A DNA stretch of 64,000 nt from Jacaranda mimosifolia. Taxonomy: Eukaryota; Streptophyta; Magnoliopsida; Lamiales; Bignoniaceae. The position numbers and the translations under genes are program-made. The stretch covers positions 2,947,001 to 3,011,000 of the forward strand of contig CM032127.1 of the NCBI GenBank assembly GCA_018894105.1, read 5' to 3'. Positions 24,060 to 35,824 of this stretch are shown piece by piece. The notes below the pieces were generated by a model. The model searched no databases. It worked only from the letters and a program-made list of their open reading frames with translations, and was not told where the DNA came from. The number at the start of each line of letters is the position of its first letter. The first letter of the stretch is position 1.

Positions 24060-24487
24060 GATAATATTTGGATATGAATTATATGTTTTGAATTATATAT
24101 TTTGGAAGAATGAGTTTTGAAAGTGGGGTTGGGGAATGTGAAATTTGTGTTAGAAAATGTGATGTATGTTTGTTTATTTTTGGGAATTGTTAGAAAATTA
24201 ATTTGAAAAAATTTGATATATTTGTTTATGTTTTAGGAGGAGACAAATTATACTATAGCAGTTAATTTGATACTTTTTTGTTGAATTTTTAAGATAAAAA
24301 TGGAATTGAGTGATTTTTTTATTGTTAGAATAATAATAAAATATATATTATGTATGTATATATTGAAAAATGAGGAAATTTTGGAGATAATGAAAAATAG
24401 AATAGGATATTTTGAACATTTTAATTTTACATTTTGGAGGAACTTTTTTTGTATGTTTCATTACGTTAATGTAACCAAACATAGCCC
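24060..24487. mobile_element. MITE, GGAATGTTTGGTTATG family, diverged inverted copy
   Basis: The interior (TTTTTTGTTGAATTTTTA, AAAATGGAATTGAGTGATT) matches the copy at 47447-47772, and the right end reads AACCAAACATAGCCC. The left end is diverged. Confidence 0.5.
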
Positions 24488-25395
24488 ATAGTATTTACAA
24501 AGTAAATTTAAATCATATTTAAACTTTTAACAATTTTTTTTACCATTTATTGACCTAAAAACCAAATATTTTAATACTAAATCCTTATATATCATTATAT
24601 TAATACATAGATAAACTATTATATATTATTATATTTGACTTTTTTTTTTCTATCCCTCCTATTTTTAGGTTAAGACTCAATATTAACAATATAATATAAA
24701 CATTAAGCCAACATAATATAAAAATTGTAGTTTAAATTTTTATTAATATTAATATTGATTTAATAAAAAAATATTAAAATTTAAATTCAAATATTTAACA
24801 AATAAAATTATTGAATTTTTATATTCAATCCACATATGTCAAATTATAAATATTTATGATTAAATCTAATTTATTAAATATTTTAATCAATTAAAAATCC
24901 AAATATTCAGATTGAATTCAAATTAAGATTCCATCCACTAACAATCCTATAAAAGCTATAGCATTTTTTTTACCAATAATCCAATTTACTGCTACTACAT
25001 GTGAAAACACACTGGGGCCCAATGTTGGAGAAGGTGCAATTTTCTAGAATACAAGACTGCACTAAGAATAATAGACCCACAATACTCTCAAATTTCTACA
25101 TCAACTGTGTGTAGTGTTTAAGTGTACTATAGTTTTATTTTTATTTTTATTTTTATGTCAGACTACAAGCTTTCAGCAGACATTTAGGGAGATTTTGCTT
25201 AAAGTATAGGTCATTGCAGAATTGTAAAATACACAGGAGGCTGACGCATATTTTTTTTGATCGAACAATTTAAAAATTAGTGGCCCTAAACTGTAAAATC
25301 TTAATTCTAATATCATTTACGGACTGAATAGTAAAATCATATATGAAATTGATGCAGGATTAGTGTTTTTTTTAAGAGAAAATATGAAAAAAAAT
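24488..25395. other. AT-rich intergenic DNA
   Basis: No gene seen. Contains a TTATTT pentamer/hexamer repeat at ~25135-25156. Confidence 0.5.
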
Positions 25396-25575
25396 ATCAT
25401 TAAACAGAATCAAGAGCCAATGCATGGCTAATTACATCAATACGAGAATGTTGGAAATGATACATAGAGAGAGCCATACTAGCGAGACAATCAGCATATT
25501 GATTAGCACTACGTCTAACATGCAGAGAAGTAAAAGAAAGAAGAGAGGAAAGATGTTTCCTAGCATCCTACGTAC
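25396..25575 (-). pseudogene. Retroelement RNase H-like (RVT_3 type) fragment
   Basis: The minus-strand frame gives ARKHLSSLLSFTSLHVRRSA followed by NQYADCLASMAL and ends VISHALALDSV before TAA. The pattern xVxRxANxxADxLAxxA is the C-terminal signature of plant RNase H-like domains carried by LINE-type retroelements and related host proteins. In-frame stops lie just upstream (~25571 and beyond), so this is a decayed tail. No reverse transcriptase is left nearby. Confidence 0.65.
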
Positions 25576-26185
25576 GAGTACCCACAAGAGATAAATCAGT
25601 TCACGGTATCCTTCCCAAGAGCTTGTATAAATGCAGGATCAGTGTTGAATAGTTAAAAAAGTTTGACAATGACAAGAGAACCGATGATCAAACCCGCTGT
25701 AACTATTTTAAAGTAAGTTTTGATTGACTATAAGAAAAAGCTGACAATCCATTCTTCTGCATTTGACAGTTTGAAAGTACCACTTTTTAGGCTAATAAGT
25801 AATTCAGCACTCTTCTCCCTTGCATTATTAGGTGTCCATGAAAACCCAATTTCTCAATAACTTTTGATGAAATCCATGACCAAAATATTAACTAATAGAC
25901 ACCTTTGTAGAGAGGGCAAGAAAAGAGAGAGGGAGAGTCGGATCCAAATAAATCTTGCATTGGCAGAAGGAAACAACATGACATGAACAAACTGAGGCCA
26001 GAAAAGAAGAAAATGGCTGCAAAAAGAACGACATCATTTAGACCAATATGTGATTTGACTTTCCCCTTATTGTTTCTCAAAGTTAATTTCAGGTTGGCAG
26101 AACAATTCCCACCTGTGCTTCCAGCAACAGCATTTTGCTTTCATTGCATTGGTGCCAATACTAAAAAGGATAGTCATTTGTATAT

Positions 26186-26482
26186 CTATCTGCTTAGGCC
26201 TCTTGTTTGGCGGGTGTTGTAAGACTGGCAATTAGGGCATTTCTGGGCAACAACGTGGTATTTTACTTCAGAGTTGCTTCCACAATCATTGCAGAGAATC
26301 CAAACCTGTAATTAGAAAAGTACTATTAACAATCTGCATACGCCCAATGCAACACAAGCACTTTAAGAAAGCATTTTAGACTATGACACTTGCGACAAGC
26401 ACAAGGTGAACTAATCACACATGCATAGTTGTGTCTTTGCATGGGTCTGTGTGTGATCACACAAGAAAGCATGTTGCACCTC

Positions 26483-26519
<37 letters not shown>

Positions 26520-28978
26520 CCATCTTGTTTTCATAATATGGCGGCATCGGTGTAGCTGCAATCTCCAGGTCAAACTTCTCCCACACTTTTGACATATCCC
26601 ACACTGATTTGGAGCAGATGGGGCAAACATAGCTATTTAGAAAGTGACGTCAGTTTTTATAAAGCACAACAAGCTTACACATTCAGAGAGTGAGAGAGAG
26701 CAAATTTCTTCACTTACCTAAAGTGTTCCTGCATCTCTTCTAAGCATGTCTTGTGTATTGTGTGCCCACATGGCATGGCAATGACATCATTTCTCGACTC
26801 AAATAGGTACTACAGAAAACAAGTACTTTGCTTAAGTTGGCGCTCAACAAAATGCAGTCCAATAAAGTAATCGAAAGAGATAGGAAGTAAGGTCATTAGT
26901 GAGAAAAAAGATTAACAATGCAGTTAATACCTCAAAACAAACAGGACAGTCCTGGTGCATTGCCCTCTCCACGCAAGGGTGGCTACTTTTTATAAGCAAA
27001 GAATAGCAGCATCCTAGATTAACAGAGATAAAATATCAGAACTATGATGTGGTACATATCCATATGAGGATTCTGACAAGTATATAGCAGAGTAAAAAGA
27101 CTTACCACATTTATCGCAGTGGAAGAAATTCTTGGAGCCCCCAATCCTGCAACAGCACCATGGTAAGCATAAGTATTCCGCCATTAGAAGCCAAACAAGC
27201 CATTTCTACCATGAGATCTCTTCAGAATTCAGATAATTTACAGTGATAAGTCAGTCAAAGAAATCAACTTAAAATGTGCATCCTACACACATTTCTGTAA
27301 TGTGAAGGGGAACCCTCGTTGAATAACTGCCATTTAAAATACGATAACTTAACATCTGCAAGAATAACTCAAGTCAAAATGCATGTTTGATTTTCCACTC
27401 TTTCCCGAAAATGTAATGGCACAAAATGATGGCAAGCAGGTATTGGCTACTTTACCTGCAAATGCCACAGCCATCGCAATGATACTGCTCTTTTGATATC
27501 TGCAAATTGAGAAATACAAAAGCATCAGCCACCTGCCATATACAGCATCAGAAAATGTGCACTATATCCAAATTTTCTGTGGAACATCTTCCATGATCCG
27601 TTTGTGCCCGACAACACCACTCAACAGAAAGATCATCACACAAAAAGGAGGATTCTTCTTACTCACATCATCATCAAACAGCTTGCAAAGTCCACAATAG
27701 TATCTTCCCATGCATACACCACAATTTGCGCAAATTTGTTTTACCTGATAATAACACCAGAAGGAACAATAGCTGAGTTGACAGAGGGAATGGTGGGCAA
27801 GGAAAAAGCCAAAAAACTGATTTGACATAATTCTTCCCTGACGGTCATCCCCCACCTAATTGAGTAAAATAACATGATCACACTGTCTAAAATGCCCACA
27901 AAAGCTAAAGAAACGCAGGAAGTTCTCAAATACTTCAAGATGTCACTGAAAATTCAGTAAAATTTATAAACAAACAGAGAATACTTCAAAAAGATTTTTT
28001 GTCAAAGGGTTGGTCCATCTAACTCAACGCAGCAACTGGTGAGAGCAACAACTTGATGGAAATGCTTACACACGGAGTAAAAACTCAGAAAACTAACCTC
28101 CTGTTCAGTGCCACAAAGTGAGCATATGACCTGCAAAGCACAAGAGTGTGTTTCTCAAGGATTACCAAGAGTAAGCAGAAAGAATACAAGTGAACCAATA
28201 AAAATACAAGATAGGAGACTGAAAGGATCCTAATAAATGCATACCTTCTCAACTAAATGCCGAGTCATATCATGTCTGAGCTTCTGGTCAATGCAAATAT
28301 TGTTCTGTTGACCCAGAAATAGACAAGTTGGTGTCATTTTACATTCTCACAACACACAGTAACAAAAAACATTAAGAGATGAAAAGAAAACCAGAGTAGT
28401 CCTGCCCCATCCACCCTAACTTAAAGGGTAGACTAAATGAGTATTTGATGTTTCCCTGATGTATAGGCCTTAGTGTCTGATGCGAAAAGTATTTCTAAAT
28501 TTCAATCAACACCCATCTGGCAGCCCTGGAGAAATAAGCTAGGAAAAGCAGATCATATATTTATCAGAACTGAATGACAATGAGCTTACCTTTGCTTCAT
28601 TATGACAGTGGCGGCAATCAAATATCTCATTGCAACAAGGAGCTCTGATTTTGCACCTCCGACGATAATGAGAGCACCTGTCAATGAAGCTACAAATATG
28701 AGCCGAAATTCATGAAATGCAGTATCAACATAGTTAATAGATGAAGCTAGAAGACCATACCCATACTTCAGGAATCCTTTATCTAGTATTTCAGTGCCAG
28801 TAATTTTTTCCTGATACGTTGATTCTTCTGCTGGAATATGTTCTTCATGGTAAGGCTGCAAGTACAACTGACCAGCCTTAATGCTACTGGCAATCTCATT
28901 CTCTTCAGCTGACGTATTTTCTGAGACTTTTGGCTCAAAGTATGGAGTGCCAGAATGATCAACAGCAACAAACTCCAT
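26186..28978 (-). CDS. RZFP34: RZFP34/CHYR1-type CHY-zinc finger RING E3 ubiquitin ligase, copy B
   Basis: Family members are RING E3 ligases acting in ABA, drought and stomatal responses (family knowledge). I can join 11 coding exons into 322 residues: 28978-28761, 28677-28590, 28304-28245, 28130-28098, 27744-27667, 27499-27456, 27146-27106, 27013-26931, 26809-26718, 26632-26521, 26305-26186. Every junction keeps frame at GT/AG. Order: acidic N-terminus (1-72); CHY finger ([25 protein letters not shown]); CTCHY finger ([38 protein letters not shown]); RING ([34 protein letters not shown]); C-terminal rubredoxin-like ribbon ([21 protein letters not shown]). The exon 10 donor (ATG|GTCTCTCT) opens directly into a GA/CT microsatellite. 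Start chosen as the first ATG of exon 1. This is the functional member of the duplicated pair. Confidence 0.93.
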
Positions 28979-31000
28979 TGAACTGTACTTAATGAGACTA
29001 GCAATTAGCTAGCAGCCGAGCAATAGGTGAAGTACCTGCATTCAGAAGCAAATTTAGGGAAAGCCTAAACCTATTCATGCATTTCTAATCTAGCCACCCT
29101 CCAGATGGGCGAACACCTCAAGATCATGTAGCTTTTCTTGCACATTTGCTGCAGACTGATTCAACCACCAACAACAAAATCCAACTAAGGTTGAACAGCT
29201 CCATTCACAAAATCCCAAAGAAGGAGAATTCATGAGATCAAGTAACCTACAACAAAGCCAACTAACAAATATCATGCAGCAATCTGGAACTCCAAAGCTT
29301 CCAGCGGCACATAGTAGCCATTGCATGGCACTTGAATCTTCGATTCCAAATCCATCTAAAAAGACATCACTGATACAATGCTCAACCTATGGTAAAAGCA
29401 ATAGGAAAAAATCAAGCGTCTTCTCAAATTCAAAACAACAAGTGATTGAAGTATGAGAGATTGCAGGGATGAGTCCTGATCCTTGTCCCCAAAAGGTAAA
29501 ACCTACCTCAGTCCAGTACTTTGCACGATCTCTTCTTCACCAAGTAATAACTTAAAGAAAACGGCCACTAATTTCATATCCAGCATCTTCTCCCCAATCA
29601 AAACCCTAGCTGTAAGAACATCGCAATAATGCCTTCTCCGCGGTCAAAATACTTTCCAGCATGCCTCGAAATTTGTCTTTGCTATTCCAACTGTTCTAGC
29701 TGATGGCATTAAACTCAAGACAGAACCCACCCAGCAAGTTAAGAGAGTAGTATCTAACCTACTCTAGGAGCTGAGACTTTGTAGTTGTGGACAAACCTCA
29801 TCTCTGGTCATATATAACGATAAATAAGTAGACAACATTGAGTGCCCTATGTTCCGGAACAAGTCATTTGGTTCGAGGAAAAAGGAATCAAGATGTAAAT
29901 GGCAAGAATGGCAATCACTACTGAATCAACCATAAAACAACTAAGGCAAGGTGGACTGGTGGGCCTATGGTGCAAAGTAGAAAGATAACTGATGAAACCT
30001 AGGAAAATATGGAATTAAAAGTCACCTTGACTTCTCATAACTATCAAATACGAAGTTCTACATTTCTAAAATCCAAAGCACTTTTAGACTAATTACTCAA
30101 AATTGCACTTTGTTGATAAAATGATAATACAGACACCAATACCGAGGCCACCAAAATGCAGCTCTTTCCAACAATAGACATGGGCACACTCTAGAACACT
30201 TCATAACCAACAAAAGTTGTTCCCTATTCAAATGTCCTCATTTGGCCATAGGACGGTATTCTCAGAGATCTCCATGCAACTAATATTTAGACCATAAGCT
30301 AAAGAGAAAAACTGAATTGTTTCCACATTAACCTCAAAGTAGAAACAGAAGTTCCCCTTTTCTTAAGAAGTCCTATTTCATACTGAAATTGCTGTCCTTG
30401 TGCTGAAAATTGTGCAGGTTTAACATAATTGACATGCTATAGTTATTTTATTCATGTAACATGAAAGGTTAATAATTTCTTCATGATAAACATGTTATAT
30501 TGCCTTCCTCGACAATAGGAATGGTGGAAATATGCACTTATACATTGATTTATTAATTTAAATATGAATCATTAAATGATCTAAGCATTTTCTTACAAAA
30601 CTTCCACGATCTCTTTCGGGAATGGTGACTTGAAGCCTCCATATATGACAAAAACAAAAAGGACAAATCGAGTATAACTCGTTGCTAGCCAACATGATTC
30701 AAATCCGACAAGAAGCAAATTTGTCGTCAAGCAATAGAAGGAAATCGACAGAAAAGGATGCAATACATAAGATGTATGGTAACACAACAAAGAAAATATT
30801 GATGCGTAATCAATAGGCGTGCAACGCATCATCAAATCAATTATTCCAGCATCAACACTTAAACAAGGCGTATCAAATGAAAATTTCAGCTTTTATTTGC
30901 TGATCGGTTTCCCCTGGCTGCTAAGGAAAGGCAAAAGCATATATCGTTGATCCATACAACTAAAAAATGGGGATTTTTTTCTAAAAAAACAAACGACATC
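28979..31000 (-). promoter_or_regulatory. RZFP34 copy B 5' UTR exons/introns and upstream region
   Basis: An AG acceptor (CTGAATGCAG) at ~29038-29047 lies above the coding start, implying at least one leader intron. An AAACCCTAGC (telo-box type) word at ~29603-29612 may mark a leader exon. Similarity to copy A ends at ~30891. Confidence 0.45.
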
Positions 31001-32101
31001 AACAGGCACAACAACCCCGTAATCAGCAAGCATCATTTCATTTTTCCACACACGCTCAGTCACAAATAAATCAGTCGACACTTTTGAATGCAATCCCACC
31101 CCACCCCCAAAAGAGGATTCATAATTTATAGTATCAAAATTAAAAGGGAGAGGAAAAAAAAAAATGCATCCACAATCACAGATATCCATGCATGCCCATA
31201 CAAATTAAGCATGAATAAGTACAGAGGTAACCTTAAGTCGACATTCCAACTTTATCAAGATCAAACAAATCAATGAAACAACTCCATAGCAAAAATGCAA
31301 TTTACTTCTCCAATCCACATGCTTCACAGAATCAAATACACCAAGAAAGCCTTGAATTTCCCTTCTCCTAATCATATTATTCAATCAACACAAATTTACA
31401 GCTAACACCTTCCAAAAATATTCTGTTTATCAGACACCACATCCTCACAATTAAAAACTGTTCACACAAAACAACAATTATCAACGCATACCACAACTAA
31501 ACAAAAATGGAAAAGCAAAAAAGCAACAAAATAAAAAAATAAAAAACATGAAAACATTCAGGATAACGAACTTTAGATCCCGATGTCCTTTGGCGGCAAT
31601 CAACTCCTCCAATTTGCCGTCACCTCCTCCCCGTCAAATCGCCAACAGCACACAAATTAAAAAAAAAAAATTGAGAAAAATACGTACACACCTACAGTTA
31701 CACAATGCAATTCTGTAGAGATTCAATATTGAAGATCTTTTTTCCAAATATTTTTAGAAATTGTCTGAATCATTGAAGCGAAATATTCTTATATATCTAC
31801 AAATAGCATTATGGAATTGGAAAAGCTGACAGCTGTAATCTGACAGCAGAAGAAACTCATACAAAAAAAGTTGCGTTTTAATTTTCTTTTCTTTTTTTTT
31901 TTTTTTTTTTCCAGTGACGGGGAATTTCTAAAACAGGGGGCCGTGGCCGGTGATGAAGAAGTTTGATGACGCCAAATGCGCGACAATTATCGCTGGCAAG
32001 TAGGCGGTTTTACGTAAATGCCCCTGGAAAAACGTTACAAAATTTCTAACGCCGTTTAAGGACTATATTATTCTGCGGCCACGCGCACATATGTCAAGAA
32101 C
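31001..32101. other. Intergenic or first-exon region, possible minus-strand leader
   Basis: The 31570-31660 stretch is CT/GC-rich compared with its surroundings and could be a first leader exon of the RZFP34 copy B transcript. This is inference. A poly-T run lies at ~31890-31910. No coding frame is supported. Confidence 0.35.
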
Positions 32102-32109
32102 AACTTTAA

Positions 32110-32712
32110 TATGGGTGTTTGTGGTTCGATTTGGATCGATTTTAACAAAAAGTCAATCGATCCAAATTACATAATGTATATTGGATCGGTTTAAATCGAT
32201 TAGACTTTTATTGTAAATTCGATCCAATTCATTTTAAATTAGTTTGGATTTGATTGGTTAAATCAATTTTTCAATTTAAATTTTTAATATTTGACAAATT
32301 ATTATTGATAATTAAACTAATTTAATCAATCAATTTGTAAATTTTATTTAGCATCATATCACACTAATCTTGTGGAATTAAGCTAAACTATGTAAGATAC
32401 ACAACTATAAAATTATAAGTCCACAATAAATATCCCTATATATTTGATTTTTGAAAGTGAAAAAATCCTAAGTTTAGTTTATTTTAATTTATTTGTGTAT
32501 TTTACAATTAAGATATTTTTTTTATATTATTAGTATATAAATTTCGGTTCGATTTGGATTGGATCGGATTTTTAGATTAAAACCGATCCAATCCAATCAA
32601 TTTAAAAAAAAAATTCAATTCAATCAAAAAAAGTTCGATTTTGATCATTTTTTGATTTCTTGGATCGGTTCATCGATTTTTTTTTTTATTGGATTGGATT
32701 TAAACACCCCTA
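32110..32712. mobile_element. hAT-like non-autonomous element with 8-bp target duplication
   Basis: Flanked by AACTTTAA at 32102-32109 and 32713-32720, a perfect 8-base duplication. Ends are TATGGGTGTTTG and, reversed, TAGGGGTGTTTA. The interior is rich in GGATCGGTTT/AAACCGATCC words, with no transposase. The end sequence and 8-base duplication fit the hAT superfamily. Confidence 0.85.
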
Positions 32713-32770
32713 AACTTTAATTTAAGAATATATTTGACTTGGTATATAATGAAATCAAAATTGAAAAAAT

Positions 32771-33106
32771 AGAGGAATGTTTGGTTATATTTTATCATAA
32801 CAACATTATTTTGGAAAAAGATAATTAAACATATCTTTATTTTTTCTTCGAAACACATATTTTTCACATTTTTCAATATATATACATATTATATATATTA
32901 TATTTTATTATTATTCTAATATTAAAATAATTACTCAAGTTCATTTTCACCTAAAAAAAAAAAAGTATTGATTTGAGTACTACAATAAAAAATATTTTTT
33001 TCAAAACATAAACAAATATACTAAAAAACAACTTTCATATTTTTCAATAACTTATTCTCTCAAAACATATAATAAAATCATACAAAAAACATAACCAAAC
33101 ATTCCT
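32771..33106. mobile_element. MITE, GGAATGTTTGGTTATG family, copy 2
   Basis: Inverted ends GGAATGTTTGGTTAT and ATAACCAAACATTCC, with an interior like 9526-9838. It lies ~60 bases from the hAT-like element. Confidence 0.75.
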
Positions 33107-34483
33107 ATAGATTTTATTTTCTTTATTCATCATCATCATCATATCATCATCGTCATTATTATTATTATTTAAATACTAAAGTAGTGGTTGAGAATTAGTA
33201 ATACCAAATGATTGATTGAAATAATAAAATATTTTAAGAAATAAAAGTTTATTTTGAAACAACCTAAAAAATGAAAATAATAAATTTGAAGTAAAGTAAA
33301 TGCTATATAATTGAAGAATATATAATTAGTGTCCTTGATCTTTCTATTCAAATAATTTGCGTTGTTTTCCTAAATTTCTAACATTTCTCATCTCTCATCT
33401 CATGCTGGCTCATTCTCTATTCTATTTTTTTCTGTTTAATCGGATAATAGTTATGTTATCTAAATTTTTATTTCTTCTCATAATTTGTCGCTTTATCTTT
33501 TAGGTTTTTTTTTCCTTTTTTTTTCCCAATCACATTATCTAATATCTTATTTAAATTTTAACTATATTCGTACTTTTGTAAAAGAATATAGTATTCTTCA
33601 ATAAAATTATAAGACATATAGAATATGCTTAAGAAATAATAATAAATTAATTATTGTAAAGCACGAATACACTACTTGTGATTACTTGTCATATACCCGA
33701 AGTTTTTGTGTACTAGTGTGACATAAAAGTCATGAGCGATCATCACTTCGATACTTTGGATGAAATCAATTCCCAATACATGAAAAGCAGTATATATAGG
33801 ACACGCATAAATATTTATTGCAATATAATGATTTATGATTACTAACAATTCTAGCTTCATATTCTCGAATGGTACAGAATAGTTCAAAGTGACGTAATTT
33901 TTTTGAATTCTAAAATATAATGAAAGAAAAGCAAGTTAATGATAAATAAAGTACATATTATGAAAAAAATATACTTAATAAGTTGATCACTAATAAATTA
34001 AACAAAAAGAACCGCAAATAGAAATAGAAATATTTTTTTTGAAAAAAAAAAGCACCAAAAGAAGAAAGCTTTTGATCCAACGGTGCATACGAAGGGTACA
34101 TGCTACGTTGAGTGGAACCATTTGCAAAATGTAATTTTATTTCATCACATCAAATCACGAGATGTGTGACCGCCGGCTGAAAGTACAGTCTTTCATGTGA
34201 CGTTTGATGGAACAGGTTTAGTAATGATAGGTGCAAACCGAGTTTACCGATGACGCGCGCTACCCTGTCTAGGTGTTGCAACGTGTCTCCCTGTGAGTAA
34301 TTATGGGGTCAATCATGATGCTGACGTGTTAGGGATTAGCAAGGGATTATAAAAATATATAAGTAGGATTATGTGGCAAAATTAGCATTATTAATTGCTA
34401 ATTGTCTCATGAAGCTTGAAGTTGAAGTCTTTCCTTTTTATGTTGTTCATGTTTATCATTTGGAGGAGTGATTGTTACTTATG

Positions 34484-34527
<44 letters not shown>

Positions 34528-35820
34528 GTGGAATAATTTATTAATTATTTTATTTTTAATTGCGTGTTAAATATACATGACAAAAAATGAATTTAGGACG
34601 TAAGAAATGCTAAGGCACATCTATTTAAAAAGGGATAGTTTGGTTACGTTTTATTTTCATTTTCAATTGTTTTTACTATTTGAAAATGAATTATCAACAA
34701 CTTATAATCATTTTTATCAATATTTCAACTCATTTTTATCTCCAAACACATTTTTCAGTAACTTACATATCTTTTCTCAATAACTTATATATACTCTCTT
34801 TCTCACACACACACTCATTATTACTATCTTTCTTTACCTACAATCTACTAAATTCTATATAATCATTACAATGATCTTTTTAACTATGCTCACATTTATT
34901 GACGACAGTGACCGAGAGAGAAAAAAAAAGAGAGAGAAAAACGATTAAGAGCAATCTCAATAGAAAACAACTGGAAAATAATAGAGAAAAAAGAAACGAT
35001 GACTTGGAAAAGAGAAAGTTCGTCAATTCTAAATGTTGTGCAAGAAAAAGAGAGAAATAAATTGAAGATGAGTATTCGGTTATTTGCCCAAAGTATTATA
35101 GAGTATAAGTGGAATGACATTTTTATCCTTTTAAAAAATTATATATTTAAATAATTTTATCCTTTCAGCAGATTTTGTTGAAGAGTAATTTTATTGTTTG
35201 ACAACTTCCATCAATTTATACCAAAATTTAATGGCCAATTAGAAGATTTGTGATATGCGAGGATCTTATCAGACCCTTAACATTATAGTATGCATATCAA
35301 CCATATGATAATTGACAAAAGACATTTTAACTTGACGTAATTCTCACCTTTCTTTGATGAAAATACAAATGATTTACTCAAAAAAATAAAGTTCATACCG
35401 ACCATTTGAATATGTACCCAATTAATTGTAAGTTATTAAATTAAAATATTATAATACCCTCTTCTTACATGCGGCATTTTTGGGCCCAAAGATCACACCC
35501 GATCCGCAACCAATGGGCTCAGCCCAGTCCATTTATGGCCAAGACAGAAATACACCAAAAAGTTCATTTCCAAGGTATGTGTAAGAAAAGTTCAGCTTCT
35601 TAAAAGCGGTAAAAGTTCCAAAGATACAGCCGAATCTCACTGAGAAAAACGCTTGAAAATCTCATCTAAACAAATTTCTTACCTACAAAACAGTTCTATG
35701 CTTCAGCTAACTCTTCAACAGCAGACTTACTTCTCAACTCTCCAATGTATGAAACCTTAAACTAAATCTTTTTCTATTGTTAAGACATTACAACCTTAAA
35801 AAACTCAAGATTTGAGTTTT
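33107..35820. other. AT-rich intergenic DNA
   Basis: No gene seen. Contains TCATCA-rich and (ATT)n runs at ~33126-33168, a long (ATA)n microsatellite at ~34483-34528, and a moderately GC-rich piece at 34140-34300 without a frame. The last ~300 bases are the presumed promoter and leader of the extensin gene. Confidence 0.5.
34483..34528. repeat. (ATA)n microsatellite
   Basis: About 15 uninterrupted ATA units. Confidence 0.9.
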
Positions 35821-35824
35821 TGTC

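Larger units (their letters stand above)
15965..30891. repeat. Segmental duplication copy B
   Basis: Directly oriented partner of copy A (1-7892). It contains the FLZ pseudogene, the near-complete SUVH gene, ~4.5 kb of intergenic DNA with transposons, and the intact RZFP34 gene. Compared with A it lacks ~1.6 kb between FLZ and SUVH (junction at ~16894-16897). Compared with B, copy A lacks 17631-25758. Confidence 0.9.

Noticed and set aside
34896..35120. Minus-strand 74-codon Phe/Ser-rich frame
   Set aside because: GA-rich intergenic DNA with no start context or homology.
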